From Ascaris suum (taxonomy: Eukaryota; Nematoda; Chromadorea; Rhabditida; Ascarididae), in NCBI GenBank assembly GCA_013433145.1, contig CM024187.1, positions 22,846,826 through 22,910,825 on the forward strand: a stretch of 64,000 bases of DNA. Reading direction: 5' to 3'. Under the pieces are notes generated by a model, which saw only the letters and a program-made list of their open reading frames with translations, searched no databases and was not told the DNA's origin. Shown one piece after another: positions 13,120-25,043 of this stretch; position 1 is the stretch's first letter, and each line of letters opens with the position of its first letter. A program made the position numbers and the translations under genes.

Positions 13120-16100
13120 AAACAAATTTGTCTTTATATTTGTTTTTATAAATAGATTTGCATTAATATTTTATATATCTTTGTATTTATATCTATGCTG
13201 ATATTTATATTTATTTACGTTGATGTTCATGTTTATAATTTATGCTTCTAGTTGTATTCATTTATATTTATATTCATATTAAAAATTATATTTATTATTT
13301 ATACTTATCTTTATATTCATCTCTATATGTGTTTGTTGTTTATTCATATTTATATTTATATTTACAAACTGTATTTACTATCATATTTAATTATATTTAT
13401 TTTTAAAATATATATTATATCATATTAATATTAATTTTGATATTTATAATGCGTATTTATATATCAATTTTATTTATATTTTAACTTTACATTAGTCCTT
13501 ATATTATTATTAATACTTATATTTACATTTACAAATACATTTGTAATTTGTGTTTCTCCTTTAGTTATATTTACATTCATATTTATGTTTGCTTTTATAT
13601 TTATGCTTCATATTTATATTTGTATGTATATTTATATGCCTATGCATTTACTTTTATGTTTACATTTATGTTTATGTTAATTTTTATTTGCATTCGTTTT
13701 ATTTATTTATATCTATTTCTGATTTCATATGTTTATGTCGTTTTACTTGTAAATTTTATACATATTTGATTTATTTGTTTGTCTTATATTTCCATCTTTA
13801 TTTTTATTTATATATCTATTTATTTTCTTGTCTATATTTATACTGGCATTTGTATTCATATTTACATGCATATTTATGGCGTTATTTATATCTATATTGA
13901 CCTCTATGTTCATATTTTTATTAATGTTATTATTTATTTTTGTTTATCGCTTATATTTATCTTCCTATTCATATTTATATTAGTATTTACATTCATAATT
14001 ATTTTTACATTGATATTTATATTTATATTATTAATAATATTTACATACAAATTTGTATTTATAATTTATATTGGACGTATTTTTCTAGTTGCTTTCGCAC
14101 ATTGCCAGGCTGTGTGATTGAGGGTGTCGCGCTAGGGGCGATGGAGTTTTCACGCTCGCAGACCTCTGCGGTTTTGAAAGAGCCGCACGGCGACGAGAAT
14201 AGTCGGAGCCCTAAGGGTGCTCGTGTGAACAGAACAGAGAGGTTAAAAACGCCCAACTCCATTAGAACATCGTTTTCGTTCTTTCATTCGTACTAGTGTG
14301 GTAGGCAGCGCACTTTCAAAACTTTATATTTGAATTTATATGTCTGTTTAAGTTATATTTAGATTTAAATTTATCTTTATTTCTAAATTTAAATTTTCTT
14401 TAATATTAATGCTCGTATTTGTCTTTGTATTTATATTTATTGTTATCTTAATCTCTATATTTATATTTTTTCTTTATATTTGTATTTAAATTTACAATCA
14501 TGGTTCTTATTTGTGCTTATCTTTATATTATATTAATATTTATATTTACATCTGTATTTATAATTTAAATTTTTCATTAGGTTTGTATTTTTACTAATAT
14601 TTATATTAATATTTGCATTCAAATTTGCCTTCCTGTTTGTTTTTGTTCTCAATTTTTCATTTGTATTCGAACTTTTATTTGTGTTTATGTTTATATTTGT
14701 ATTTCTTTTTATTTACATCCATGCTTATGTGTGTCTTTCGAATTTACATTTAGTTTATGTTTTTTATATTTACGTTTATTTTTATATTCCTTCATATTTA
14801 TATTTATATTTATATTCGTCCTTGTATTTCTAATTTGTATTTATCTTTGTGTTTTTCTATTCGTTATTCGATTATATTCATTTTAAACTGATTTTTGTGT
14901 TCATATTGATATTTTCATAGCATCTATATTTGTATTTTCATTGATATTTATGTTTATTCACAATATTTATAATTTATTCATAATATTTATAATTCATTCA
15001 TATTTATAATTATATTTTATTTTTATATTTATGCATACATTTATATATGCATCAACGAATAATATTTGTTTTTATGTTTGTTTGCATTTATATTTATTCT
15101 TAGGTTTACGTCTTATTTATGTAAAAGGCTATATTTATATTTAAATTTGTTTATATACATATTTATATGTACACTTACAATTAAAGTTTGCCTTCATCTC
15201 TGTGTTCATGTTTATATTTAGTTTTTTTTATGCTGATACTGAACACTTTTTGCAACTTCTGTTTATTTTTTTTATATTATATTTTACATGTATTATATTT
15301 AAGTTCAAAAGTTATATTTTTTATACTTATATTTACGTTTATAATTTATCTTCCTTTCTATTTATATTTTTACTTATGTCTAGGTTTACATTTGTGTCAG
15401 CGTTTATGCTTTTCTTCATCTTTATGTTTGTCTTTCTATTTAAAACGAAATTAAAGCTTCTTCTGAATTAATATAATGTTTTTGTCTATATCTGCATTAT
15501 ATTTAATTTATGTTGATTTTTTTTTATTCAGTTTACGTGCATCTTTTTAATTATGTCGATAATTTGTATTTATCTTCGTATTTTTACTTTTGTTTATGTT
15601 TGGAATTTATACTGCTCCTTTCATTTATATTTATATCTCTATTTAAAATTTATAACGTATTTTTGTCTTTATATTTATGTGCATTTATATTCGTATTTGT
15701 ATTTGTACTTATATTTGTAATTGCATTTATGCTTATACTAATATTTATATGTATATTTGCATTTGCACTTATGCGTATTCCTATTTTTTTCTATTTACTT
15801 ATTTATTTTTTTCCATATTTCTATTTCTGTTTATATTCATATCTACGCTATATTATTATGCTTGTATTTAAATTTATATCTGTGTTTATAATTTTTTCTT
15901 TATGTTTATATTCATTTATGATTTTTATTTTATTTACTATGAGATGTATAAGTTATATTTACTTTTATATTTCTAGTTCTCTATATACTTATATGATTTT
16001 TCATGTTTATGTTTATATTTATATTAATTTTTTAAATCAATATTTGTATTTATATTTATTTTATATTCATAATTATATTTATATCTATATTTATACTTTC

Positions 16101-17250
16101 ACTTATATTTACATGCATACTTTTTTAGTTTTACGATTATGGTTATAGCTGACATTGAAATCTATAATTATAATTCTGTTTTTATCTACACCTGCGCATT
16201 CGTATTTGAATTTACATTTATGTTTCTATTTATACGTATATTTATGTTTATATTTCAAGTTTATATTGGTCTTTGTATTTATACGGATATTTGTATTACC
16301 TTCTATTTATGTTAAATTCTCTATTTATATTTGCAATTGTATTCATATTTGAATTTATATTTACCGCTATGTTTTTATTTCTAACTTTTCTATTTACATT
16401 TTATATTTACATTTATATTTATCTTTGAATTTATATATATCTTTGTATTTATTGTATGTTTATATTAACCTTTCTATTTATATTACACTTACATTTATCT
16501 TCGTAATTTTTATTTCTTCTTTGTGCATATATTTTTATTCACGTTTACATCCACAATTTATAGTTATCTTTATCTTTGTTTCTATAAATATTCTCATTTG
16601 TATTTGCGTTTTTGTTTTTAGTTTATATTTATCTCTGCACACATTTCTTTTTGCTGTTATATTATTTTTAATCTTACATTTATATTTATATTTATTTTTG
16701 TATTTAGATTTATATGTTTATTTCAAGAATGCGTCTATATTTGCATGTTTATTTTCTTTATACTTATTTGCATTTACATTTTTATTTTTATTAATGTTTA
16801 AATTAAAATTTACTTCTTTGCTTAAATTTATTTTGGTATCAATATTTATGTTTAAGTTTATGTTTATATTTATAATTTAAGTTTGCCCTTACCTTTATAT
16901 TCATATTTATTATTAAACTTATCTTTACAATCCATGTTTATCCTTATCTTTATATGAGCACTATATTGCTGCTTATATTTAAAATTTATATGTAAAATTT
17001 AATTATATTTATCTTCATATTTATTCAAGAATATTAAATATTACTTTATATTTCAATTTCTTTAGCACCTTATATTAATATGTGTCTGTATAATATGATT
17101 TATGTTTATATTTATATTTTTCTTATAGTTATATTTATATTTGTTTATGTTTAAAATTTACAATTTATTATCTTTACCTTATATTTATATTTATTTTTTT
17201 GTTTCTATTTATATTATATTACATTTATGTTCAAAGTTACATTAATATTT
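13120..17250 (+). repeat. TTTATA-type low-complexity tract, 4.1 kb
   Basis: Degenerate repeats of hexamer-like units such as TTTATA, TTTACA, TTTGTA and TTTATG run for about 4 kb, broken only by the GC-richer island at 14080-14300. The + strand is strongly T-rich throughout. The long open frames here (F, I, Y, L only) are products of the repeat and are not genes. Confidence 0.9.
14080..14300 (+). repeat. GC-richer island, copy 1 of a dispersed 220-bp element
   Basis: An abrupt GC-richer segment sits inside the TTTATA tract. It shares long matches with 55545-55775, including GTTGCTTTCGCA, CTGTGTGATTG, CGCAGACCTCT, GCACGGCGACGAGAAT and TTAAAAACGCCCAA. The similarity extends into the flanking TTTATA sequence, so island and flank were copied together. 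No protein was recognised. It may be a short non-autonomous mobile element or an intronic duplication. Confidence 0.75.
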
Positions 17251-17658
17251 ACAATTATGATAGTCACTTAGTCATTGGGCCGCGCTTTTCGATTTACAAT
17301 GCATAGTTTTAAGTTTGCCTTAGCAAACTGCATCATGCTGAAGTCGTATCTATAGTGTATGTTTATCTGTTTTGTCTGTCCGTTTATCTGTCGACAAGTC
17401 TATTTCATTGAATATCGAAGCTTGATTCGTTGAAGCTATAGCATCAGTAAGTCTTCGTGCAAAACTTGAAATGTATGGAATCAGTGAGTTGAACTTAAAA
17501 AGTTTTGTAAATACCATATATTGAATAGGAAGAGTAACCTTTTCTCATCTATTTCCTTGATACTTCTTTGCTCGATTATGTCTTATAGAAGTTTAATGTA
17601 ATGTGATGTGCATGAATGAGCGGAGGTTAATGACCAATAGTTTGATCGCATTTTATAG
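17251..17658 (+). other. Intron-like spacer
   Basis: Unique AT-rich sequence between the TTTATA tract and the first Ig-like exon candidate. No coding frame or repeat was recognised. Confidence 0.5.
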
Positions 17659-17771
17659 GTCGTGTTCAGCATGATTATGCCGGAACGTTATTGGCCGTAT
17701 GGACATTACACATAATTAGCGATGCTCAAAATGCTGCAAAATTTGCATACTTCATTGCGATTTCTGTGCAC
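17659..17771 (+). CDS. Candidate Ig C-terminal exon (weak)
   Basis: A good acceptor (TTTTATAG) opens a 37-codon frame containing VQHDYAGT, resembling the D-x-G-x-Y signature of an Ig F strand, followed by a hydrophobic end (AYFIAISV). There is no cysteine at the expected place and the donor (CAC/GTTTAT) is weak. Confidence 0.3.
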
Positions 17772-18353
17772 GTTTATCTCTGAATCAGTTAATGCGGAAA
17801 GTTCAAAGCAAGGAAGGCATGTTTTGAGAAACACTTTTTCTGTTAACTTTCTCGCTTAGTTATCTATTGCATTCCCTTGCAATACTACATTCTTCCATTC
17901 GAATTGTCAACACAATTCTTCGTTCACCAAGCACTTGGTTTCTTTTATTTGCTATTAAATTGATTCTTCTGTGTGTCATAGTTAAAGGAAGACTCTATAG
18001 AATGCATAACATTTAATTATCTCAAAAATTCGCCTATAATAATTTGCAATATATTCAGTGCTTCGCTTTTTTACCATCCTTTAGGGCATTCCAGTGGTAT
18101 ATTTTTGATCCTCAACGTTGCATGTTATTGCAGTATTGTGCTTAATCCTTGGCTCAAGCATTTCCAATAAAAGGCGTCTGCTGTCATAGCAATGTACAGA
18201 GGATTCATATTTACTACTGGTTATTTGTTTTTTAAAACTGCCGACGTTTTGCATTAATAGTTTTTAGAAATGTTGTTTTCAATGTATTGCATTTTTTCAA
18301 CCAAATTTTCAATTATATTTTTTTTTGATGATATTGTAGTGGTGGTTTGTCAG

Positions 18354-18452
18354 CATTCATTGGAACACCGCCATTACGTTGGTCCTGATTGTTTAACAAC
18401 AGGCTGGGGAGTCCTCAAATACAATCACGTCGAATCGGTTCAACATCAAATG
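18354..18452 (+). CDS. Exon with trypsin-like CLTTGWG motif (or odd Ig exon)
   Basis: This is a 33-codon open exon between CAG and ATG/GTATGT. It contains GPDCLTTGWG followed by VLKYN and ESVQHQM. C-x-x-T-G-W-G is the diagnostic block around chymotrypsin residues 136-142, and S-V-Q matches the following S-x-L-Q position. An S1 peptidase exon is therefore one reading. The other is an aberrant Ig BC region, since Ig exons lie nearby on the same strand. Neither the catalytic His/Asp exons nor a GDSGGP motif was found. Confidence 0.45.
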
Positions 18453-18905
18453 GTATGTGGTTTTTCTTCTCATTATTCCACTGTTCTTAATTTGCAGCAA
18501 TTTCACTTGTATATCCCTTAATCCATCGCTTGTCTTTTATTCTGTTGTAATGAAAGTCTGGAAATGCATGTTCTTTCGAGGTATCCTTGATGGGCGTCTT
18601 ACCTTTGTGAATCATTCCACTGATGAGTTGGGACATTAACGAACTTTATCAAAATCACTCTAATCGCAGTCTAATTTGAAATGGAGTTTTAATATGTAGG
18701 GCGAATTTTTACCATTGGGAGTAATTAGTGTGATGATAACTGGCAGCACCGCGCCGATGTTATTTGTACTCGTGGTGATGGTATAAGGATGAAAATGGCC
18801 GAGTGCATCTTGCAATGTCACGAATGTAGGCGGAAATGTCGAGAATGAAATCTTTGTATTTGTATCATCGAGCATTTCACGTTCAACATCAATGATACTA
18901 TGAAA

Positions 18906-19028
<123 letters not shown>

Positions 19029-19275
19029 CAGGACTCTATTCATGTGCTATTGTCACTATTATTATTTACATTTCTAGGTTGTTAAGTGATTGACGACTTC
19101 ATCAATTATCTATGAAACATGCGATCAGGTGATTGCTAAGATAAATCATAATTTGCACTATGCGGAATGATTCTTTCCTTCGTGATGAGGCTTCCAAATA
19201 TCCTCCCCAATGCCGCTATTTCTAGGTTAGGCCCTTTTTATACGATGTTCATAGTGAGGAGGTTCATTCCCTTTT

Positions 19276-19382
19276 TGAGAGGAAAGATTATAGGAAGCAA
19301 TTGGTATTATGTGCCAACTTTTGCTGAATGCCGCATGCTTGTTTCAAAACGAGGTCGTTATTTCATTTCTTGTTATTGTAGG
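19276..19382 (+). CDS. Candidate exon with VPTFAECR block
   Basis: An open frame after GATTATAG reads SNWYYVPTFAECRMLV and ends CYCR before GTCTCC. V-P-x-x-x-x-C with a preceding aromatic run resembles the VPI...C segment that follows TGWG in S1 peptidases, supporting the reading of 18354-18452. It equally resembles an Ig F strand (FAEC). The phase does not match the upstream exon directly. Confidence is low. Confidence 0.3.
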
Positions 19383-19931
19383 TCTCCATCCCATCTGGTT
19401 TTTATTGCATATGCTCAGGCTGATTGCTTGCAAAAAAACTTCATAAGGAAACGGGTCATATAAACATCCTATATTGTTTTGTTTTTATGTATTTATGCAT
19501 TAGTGTTCATAGAATTGCATTTTTTTTTTTACAAATTTGCATCTGTATTTAAATGTTTTGAGGCATTTATGGCAGTGGCGCTATGGATAACTTTTTAGTG
19601 ATGGTGCTTAAGTCTTTCGTCGATAGATCAGAAATGAAAACTTGGAGAGATAAGAGAAAAAAGAAATCATTGAAGAAAAAAAATGCACGAAGCTGTTGAG
19701 AGTTATGCACGAACCATAGTTCGATTTAACAACAAAGCAATGCCATTCCTTAACCGATAACTTGCTTGCGAGTGATGGGCAACAGATGGATAGCGGGTAC
19801 TGTGGGAACTGTCTAATGAATTTTCATTTCTAGTCGCATTTGGAAAACGTTGTGTTTTAAAGAAATTTTTCTTTCAAACTATAATATTCCCGTTTATCTT
19901 CACTCCTCCAAATTCGTTGACTAATTTTTAG

Positions 19932-20010
19932 GTGATCCGAAACCCGAACCACGATGGTATTTCAAAGGGAATCTCATAAAACAGGATCATCACAAATATT
20001 ACTTATAAAT
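19932..20010 (+). pseudogene. Ig exon GDPKPEPRWYFKGNLI with terminal TAA
   Basis: After TTTTTAG, and with a G from the preceding exon, the frame reads GDPKPEPRWYFKGNLI, the classic G-x-P-x-P-x-x-W-x-x-x-G-x-x-I of strands B' to C'. The only donor is GTAAAT at 20011, but an in-frame TAA occurs at 20006-20008, just before it. A decayed copy of this exon with its intron lies at 57865-58170. It is either nonsense-mutated or mis-sequenced at its end. Confidence 0.7.
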
Positions 20011-20586
20011 GTAAATCTTTTCAGCGTTTTTTTTATTTACTTCGTTAAATTTAATGACGAAATGTTATCTTTATCATAGTTGTGCTTTATGAGGTACTAG
20101 ATTTATAACGCGTTTATGTGCTAGTTCTTTTCTGAGAAAATTCATCCTCGATAACTATTGCATTGTTGTTTGACAACTGCCTTAGTTGTTTTATTGATTA
20201 AATTGCTCTTACTGAAGTTGTGAAATTTACTTCGGTCCCTGCATCGCCACCAACGAGATGCACTTCGTTCTTTACATAATATTTTTTGATACTTTCATTC
20301 GCTTCCCCTCAAAGATTGCATAAATTCTATGAGCTCTTTCGACCACGTTTGACCGCACTTCGAGGTGGCGCTCCAGCACAAGTGACAACAAAGCTCTGAA
20401 TTTTCGTTCGTATATAATTGACGACTCATGAAAATGTTGTCGTAAATTGCAAGGTTGCACATGGCTAGAAACTGGATCTTCTTTATGTGATTAAACGGGG
20501 AGAATTTTCTGCACGCTTCTTTTCTACCTGTGCTCTTGTTCACGTTTTCTTGTAACCGCTCTGCATATAGAAGTCATATAATTTAG

Positions 20587-20666
20587 ATCACTTCATCGTT
20601 CATCGTTCTACGGAAAAGATGAGTGTCGTGCCATCAATCAAGCCGGCTATCATGTTCAAATGGACA
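20587..20666 (+). CDS. Ig C-terminal exon (DECRAINQAG)
   Basis: Acceptor AATTTAG, donor GACA/GTAAGC. The open frame SLHRSSFYGKDECRAINQAG is followed by YHVQM. It matches x-Y/D-x-C-x-A-x-N-x-A-G with the aromatic residue replaced by Glu before Cys. It starts and ends in phase 1, as is common in this gene. Confidence 0.65.
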
Positions 20667-20855
20667 GTAAGCGCTTTTCTTTCAGGAACATTTCCCATAA
20701 GAGTTGCTTGGAATTTTCATATTTCTGTGGCTTTCAAACGAAATAAATTTGAGGGGGATATGAAGTTTGAGAAGCAAGAAACCAACGTTTTTGGCATAAA
20801 TAACAAAATCCTTTGGCAGTAATTCATTACCATTATTGAAACTACTCAACTTCAG

Positions 20856-21039
20856 GACTGCCAACAAACAACGCCCAACTATTCCACTGTTAGCATTAAA
20901 AAATTTATTGCCAGTTATTAAATCATTGCAAAAATTTTTCGGGAAATTGAAACGAAAATTTTTGCTTGCACTAAAAGTGAAGGTAACTCGTGATTGGCAA
21001 ATGATCGGCAGAGGAGATCGCATTGTGCTCGAATGCCAG
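20856..21039 (+). CDS. Ig N-terminal exon (GRGDRIVLECQ)
   Basis: Acceptor ACTTCAG, donor CAG/GTGGCA. The 61-codon open frame ends MIGRGDRIVLECQ, which is strands A' and B with the first Ig cysteine. The preceding 45 residues are basic and leucine-rich (KNLLPVIKSLQKFFGKL) and longer than a normal linker, perhaps an inserted helix or retained intron. The phase does not join neatly with 20666, so an exon or an indel may lie between. Confidence 0.65.
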
Positions 21040-21530
21040 GTGGCATATTTATTTATTTACATGTTTATTTATTTGCTCGCTTGTTAATTTGACTGCACAT
21101 TCATTTGTTTACTTGTTTCTGCAGTTACTAACCATCTATTCATACCACTGTTGTTTTTTGTAATTTAGCGCAGTAATGAACGATTTAATATGTGAGAATT
21201 GAAAACAAGGTGGATAGTTTTTATTGGAGAATTGTTTGCGAGTAGTTTTGCCCTTAGGAAACAACGCATCCGCTAAATAATTTCGCAGAAACCGCTATTA
21301 TATATTCCGTTGAAAGAAGTCGTAGTGAATCGTTGTTTTCTATTCGCAATTATAACATTTTGCAAAGATCGACACTTGATTCACATGTGTAACCATTGTG
21401 GCAGTTGTAATATTTGGCTAGTTGTTTGCTTATCAACTTCAACTCGATGCACTTTGCTAACTCGGCAATCATATAGTTAAAGGGCTGCTGATTGTCAAAT
21501 GTCATCAAATAATACCTTGTTAATTTATAG

Positions 21531-21634
21531 GTGCTGGTTTGAAATCCGAAGCCGTAAGTAACTTGGTATCGTGGCGTGCGCGAGGTTCTATCTTATCGAT
21601 ACATTCAAATGAAGGAGGTCGTTTGACCATTCAG
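21531..21634 (+). CDS. Ig middle exon (VSWRARGSIL...GGRLTIQ)
   Basis: Acceptor TTTATAG, donor CAG/GTATAA. A 34-codon frame (phase 1 to 0) contains VSWRARGSIL and GGRLTIQ: tryptophan of strand C, the C' turn, and strand E. It completes the domain begun at 20856-21039. The phases differ by one, consistent with a small indel or a missing micro-exon. Confidence 0.6.
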
Positions 21635-21699
21635 GTATAACTGAATTGTATTTTCCAGTGAGTATTTTGAATTACAGCGAATCACCTTTATACCCTAAT

Positions 21700-22041
21700 T
21701 CACGTTGAGGAAACTCTCGTCGCTCCGAAGCGAGACGTCCCTAAGTTTGAGATCAGAGTGACCCGAAGCGTTGGATATAGCAAAGCTAGAACCCATGTGC
21801 TTCTGTTTGTTCTACGTGGGATAACGGCCCAGCCTCGCGTTCCGCTATAGCTGTAGTCTTGTTGCCTGAGGCATTCTTTTAGGGGCAGCGAAATCAACGA
21901 ATGGGGTATGTATATGCGGTGTGCGTATCTCTGTGTGACGAGCAGAGCGTCTTCACCAATCAGCACTTTGGGGTTTGTATGGCGCCGCCGTTGTTTTACG
22001 AATCTTATGTAATTCATTGATATATCAGTGATTAAATACAC
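21700..22041 (-). other. Intron region with open frame on the minus strand
   Basis: A 113-codon minus-strand frame lies in sequence slightly richer in GC than its surroundings. Its composition (many R, T, S, L) is plausible for a mobile-element fragment, but no domain was recognised. It may be chance. Confidence 0.2.
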
Positions 22042-22338
22042 TAGGTATGGATCTTCGAATTTGTTCCACCATTCCCAGTACTCATTTGATGCTTGATATT
22101 AAATGCTTTTTTGGAAAAGTTTGAACTAGTTATTGGTGTTATTAACCCACTTTTGCTAGTGGATTTCACAGTCTTTCGCGGTTTGCTCATTGTTTTGCGA
22201 AAGTGTGGCCTTGACGAGTGAAGGTCAGTATCTATAATTTTTTATTCAAGACAACTTTTCCTCTCTGAAATTCAGCTTTCCCAGCGTTTAACGCTATCAG
22301 TTTGTAAGTTGGAGTTTGTGTTGAAACTTTCACTTAGA

Positions 22339-22458
22339 TCCGAAGCAACCTTCGACTCCGAGCAACTTCACCTGTCTAAATTAAGCCTTGTTATCCCTTA
22401 CAGTGTTATCAGTCAACAGACCGGAACTGTGTCCCGGAGATCTGAAGCCTCATATTTA
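22339..22458 (+). CDS. Candidate Ig C-terminal exon (weak)
   Basis: After TTTCACTTAG one frame stays open for 39 codons and contains SKLSLVIPYSVISQQTGTVS, reminiscent of strand E-F (L-x-I...x-x-G). A second frame reads SNFTCLN before a stop. The two readings suggest a frameshifted Ig end. Confidence 0.25.
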
Positions 22459-22943
22459 TGAACGTTATGAATTCAAATGAATTCAATCTTATCGGCACAT
22501 ATGGCTTAACTACCTATAATCTCTACATTTCTTTCCCGTAAATCGCTTTCAGCAAGGTTTGCTCCCTTAGTCGTTCACTTATGACTATCAAGCTCATTCA
22601 TGGAGAACGGCATATATGGAGCTGTTGTTGCTTAATCATTTCCCGACATTTATAATGGCCATTTTGTTCAATATTTATCATTTTCCTGGGCGACAAATTG
22701 CTTTCAGCGGCTTGTTTCAGTATTCCTTCGCAGTGGGTTAAATCCATTAATTGGCCGTCTTGCAGCATAAAAAATATGTGCTCTTTTCTTGTTCATTCAC
22801 CTTCACTTTCTGAATGTACCGCTTGTCTAATGCAACATATATCATTTGCTCCATATCTGCGCTAAGCAGCCATCCATTTACGTCATAAGTGATGAAATGG
22901 GAACGAAAAAGTTCGTAATTCGAAAATAAATCATATATTTGAG

Positions 22944-23054
22944 ATGGAACGCTTGTAATCGAAAGTGTACAGAATGGTGATGGAGGCCACTATACGTGTA
23001 AGGCATCGAATGCGGCTGGTGACGTCGATAAAATCATCCGTCTCAGCGTTATTA
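22944..23054 (+). CDS. Ig C-terminal exon (GHYTCKASNAAG), intact
   Basis: Acceptor ATTTGAG, donor ATTA/GTAAGT. The frame is DGTLVIESVQNGDGGHYTC followed by KASNAAGDVDKII and RLSVI. This is the textbook I-set ending: strand E L-V-I, G-H-Y-T-C, A-S-N-x-A-G, and strand G. It ends in phase 1, and the leftover A joins the CG of the next exon to give Thr, yielding SVI-T-PPYMP at the domain boundary. The phase match across a 405-base intron is strong evidence for a real gene. The inverted duplication begins inside this exon at 22987. Confidence 0.88.
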
Positions 23055-23459
23055 GTAAGTCAGTTTGGTGTTACATAGAATTTCAGTTTAAGAGATTCCA
23101 GTGGTTTATTGTTGTCGATGCAAATTTCTGTTTATTTTAAAAGTCATTTTAACGTCAAAAATTTTTCAGTCAGAAGCAATTAATAACATTTCCATACTGT
23201 TCTATGAAACAGGAAGTTAAATGTTCAAAGCGATGGGCACATTATGTTTTTCTCCAGTAAAAATAAAATGTTGCATATTTTCCTGCCAGGTGATTCCTTA
23301 TTGTTTCTCAAGTTTAATAGATAAGTGTTTGAAAGGGTGAGTGAAGTTTGAGTTGCAACAACAAGAACGCCATATATCGTCGATTAACATTTACATCAGC
23401 TTTGGTCTTCGATATACGGGATTTCAGTTTCACGAATTTCAAACTGTTGATGCTTTTAG

Positions 23460-23563
23460 CGCCACCCTACATGCCCGATCAGCATACAATCGTCACGGAA
23501 ACGGTTATCGCAGGGCAACCGTTCAGCGTTTACGATCCAGTATTTTCAGCTCCGCTGCCACAG
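23460..23563 (+). CDS. Ig N-terminal exon (PPYMPDQ)
   Basis: Acceptor GCTTTTAG, donor CAG/GTAATG. 34 codons: a PPYMPD linker, then TVIAGQPFSVYDP and SAPLPQ. This is strand A, the A' G-x-x-x-x-V turn and strand B. The usual first cysteine is replaced by Asp. The frame follows in phase from the preceding exon and ends in phase 0. Confidence 0.72.
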
Positions 23564-23643
23564 GTAATGCACATGTTGAATTACTTTCTTTGGTGTTTAT
23601 TGTAGCTGATATATTTGTTCTTTTTAAATCACTTGAACTTCAG

Positions 23644-23691
23644 CAAGTCCTTCTAAAGCAGTGTATGAAAAGAAGAGAATTGCAAGATGAC
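23644..23691 (+). CDS. Candidate Ig C-C' exon (QVLLKQCMKRREL)
   Basis: Acceptor GAACTTCAG, donor GAC/GTTTCC, phase 0 at both ends. After PLPQ it would read QVLLKQCMKRRELQDD, like P-x-V-x-W-x-K-x-G-x-x-L with Trp replaced by Leu. It is also open in the inverted copy. The donor is moderate. Confidence 0.4.
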
Positions 23692-24292
23692 GTTTCCGGC
23701 GGTTATTGACAGCCGCAATAATGCTCGTCGCAGTCTTTATATTTATCTTCTGATTAGAAAAACTTGTTTAATGATTTTTAGTGTGTGCACTTAATGTTTC
23801 AGCCTTTCGAAACCGATTTTCAATCTCTGCACAAGCAACCGATTTTCACTCTCTCTTTGTTCATAACCTCCACTAGGCTCTCATACATTGAAATAATTGA
23901 CAGACTCAGATATTATTCTGCTGTAACCGGAAAGCATCTACTTTAATAGAAGCGGCTGTAGAGCAATCGTTGAAACTTATGAAATTTTCACCTTCTAATC
24001 ACATTTTAGAAATAATCCACAGCTGTTATTTCTTTTTCACATGCTTCCTCAAAAATTTGTTTACGTTTTAAATTAAATTATTTGATACATGAGATAGATT
24101 TAGAAGGCTGCCAATTGTTCTTTACTGATGTTGAAGGAGTGAATGCGTTAGTGAAAGAATGAGAGCTGGACAGATTGATATTCTCTTATTTCATTTGAGA
24201 TAACACGGCATTTGAACGGTCGTCCGAATCGCTGACGGTGGTCCCAGTATTCACCTATCCGACAATGAAAACGTCGTTTGCTTATTCTGCAG

Positions 24293-24365
24293 TCGCGAAC
24301 AACGGATGCAGGCGGTAATAAATGCGTCGCGGGGAACCAGCTGGAGAATCGTCAAAAACTTCCAA
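24293..24365 (+). CDS. Ig C-terminal exon (TTDAGGNKCVAGN)
   Basis: Acceptor TTCTGCAG, donor A/GTGTAAG (an alternative two bases on). The frame is SRTTDAGGNKCVAGNQLE, with D-A-G-G-x-x-C-x-A-x-N; Tyr is replaced by Asn. The phase 1 end joins the TT of the next exon to give LPI-PPNLDEP, a proper domain boundary. Confidence 0.6.
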
Positions 24366-24903
24366 GTGTAAGTGTTAGGTATGTTAATTTTGAAAACAAT
24401 GCACTGAAATAAAACTGCGTTGGAAATTCCTGGTTTTTCCGGGAATAAATTGACATAGGTGGAGCTTTTAAATCATGAAATCTACTCCAGTTGATGTCTG
24501 TTTAGTTGACATAAAACCCATGGATATTTTCGATCGAACCTAATGAAAAACTCGGCTCTAGCTGTTTTTATTGACTCTTTCTGCTTGCACACACCAAACT
24601 GTGCATATCTTTCAAACATGCTTTCTTTGTTGTGTGCCATTCGCACCGCACAACGCTTTCATTACTTCCTAATTTTGTTAAAATGCGCAACCTTGTAACC
24701 GCACCATCTTCGTCCTATTCACCTTAATAGACCAAAACAATTTTTTCTCCATTATTGGTAGCAGGGAGATGACGAGGAGAGGAGGGTAGGGAGCTGATGG
24801 GAACGTGGACTCAAATTCTTGTTTACTTTCAGGTGGAATTCACCCTTTCGTTGTTGTGCAGCTCTCTGTTCATTTCATCATCCTGAATATTGCAACTTTA
24901 CAG

Positions 24904-25043
24904 TTCCACCAAATCTGGACGAACCTTCCCATAAATTGAAGCTGTCGGACGTTGCACCAGGTATCTCATGGTCGGCCAACGGACAATTGCTAGAAGAGGG
25001 TCGCGCAAAACGCGGTATTATTCTGGCACCTGGTGGCAAATCG
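24904..25043 (+). CDS. Ig N-terminal exon (PPNLDEP...SWSANGQLL)
   Basis: Acceptor CTTTACAG, donor TCG/GTGAGT; 46 codons after a split codon. Linker PPNLDEP, then LKLSDVAPGISWSANGQLL and IILAPGGKS. The Trp and N-G-Q-L-L turn are diagnostic of strands C-C', and G-G-K-S is the start of strand E. The stretch between linker and Trp is shorter than usual and the first cysteine is missing. The C-terminal partner exon was not found downstream. Confidence 0.8.

Noticed and set aside
13548..16880. Several long open frames rich in Phe, Ile, Tyr and Leu
   Set aside because: They are translations of the TTTATA repeat, open in more than one frame at once, with no domain or splice structure.
20682..21023. 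113-codon minus-strand frame
   Set aside because: It is the shadow of the + strand exon at 20856-21039, which carries clear Ig motifs.
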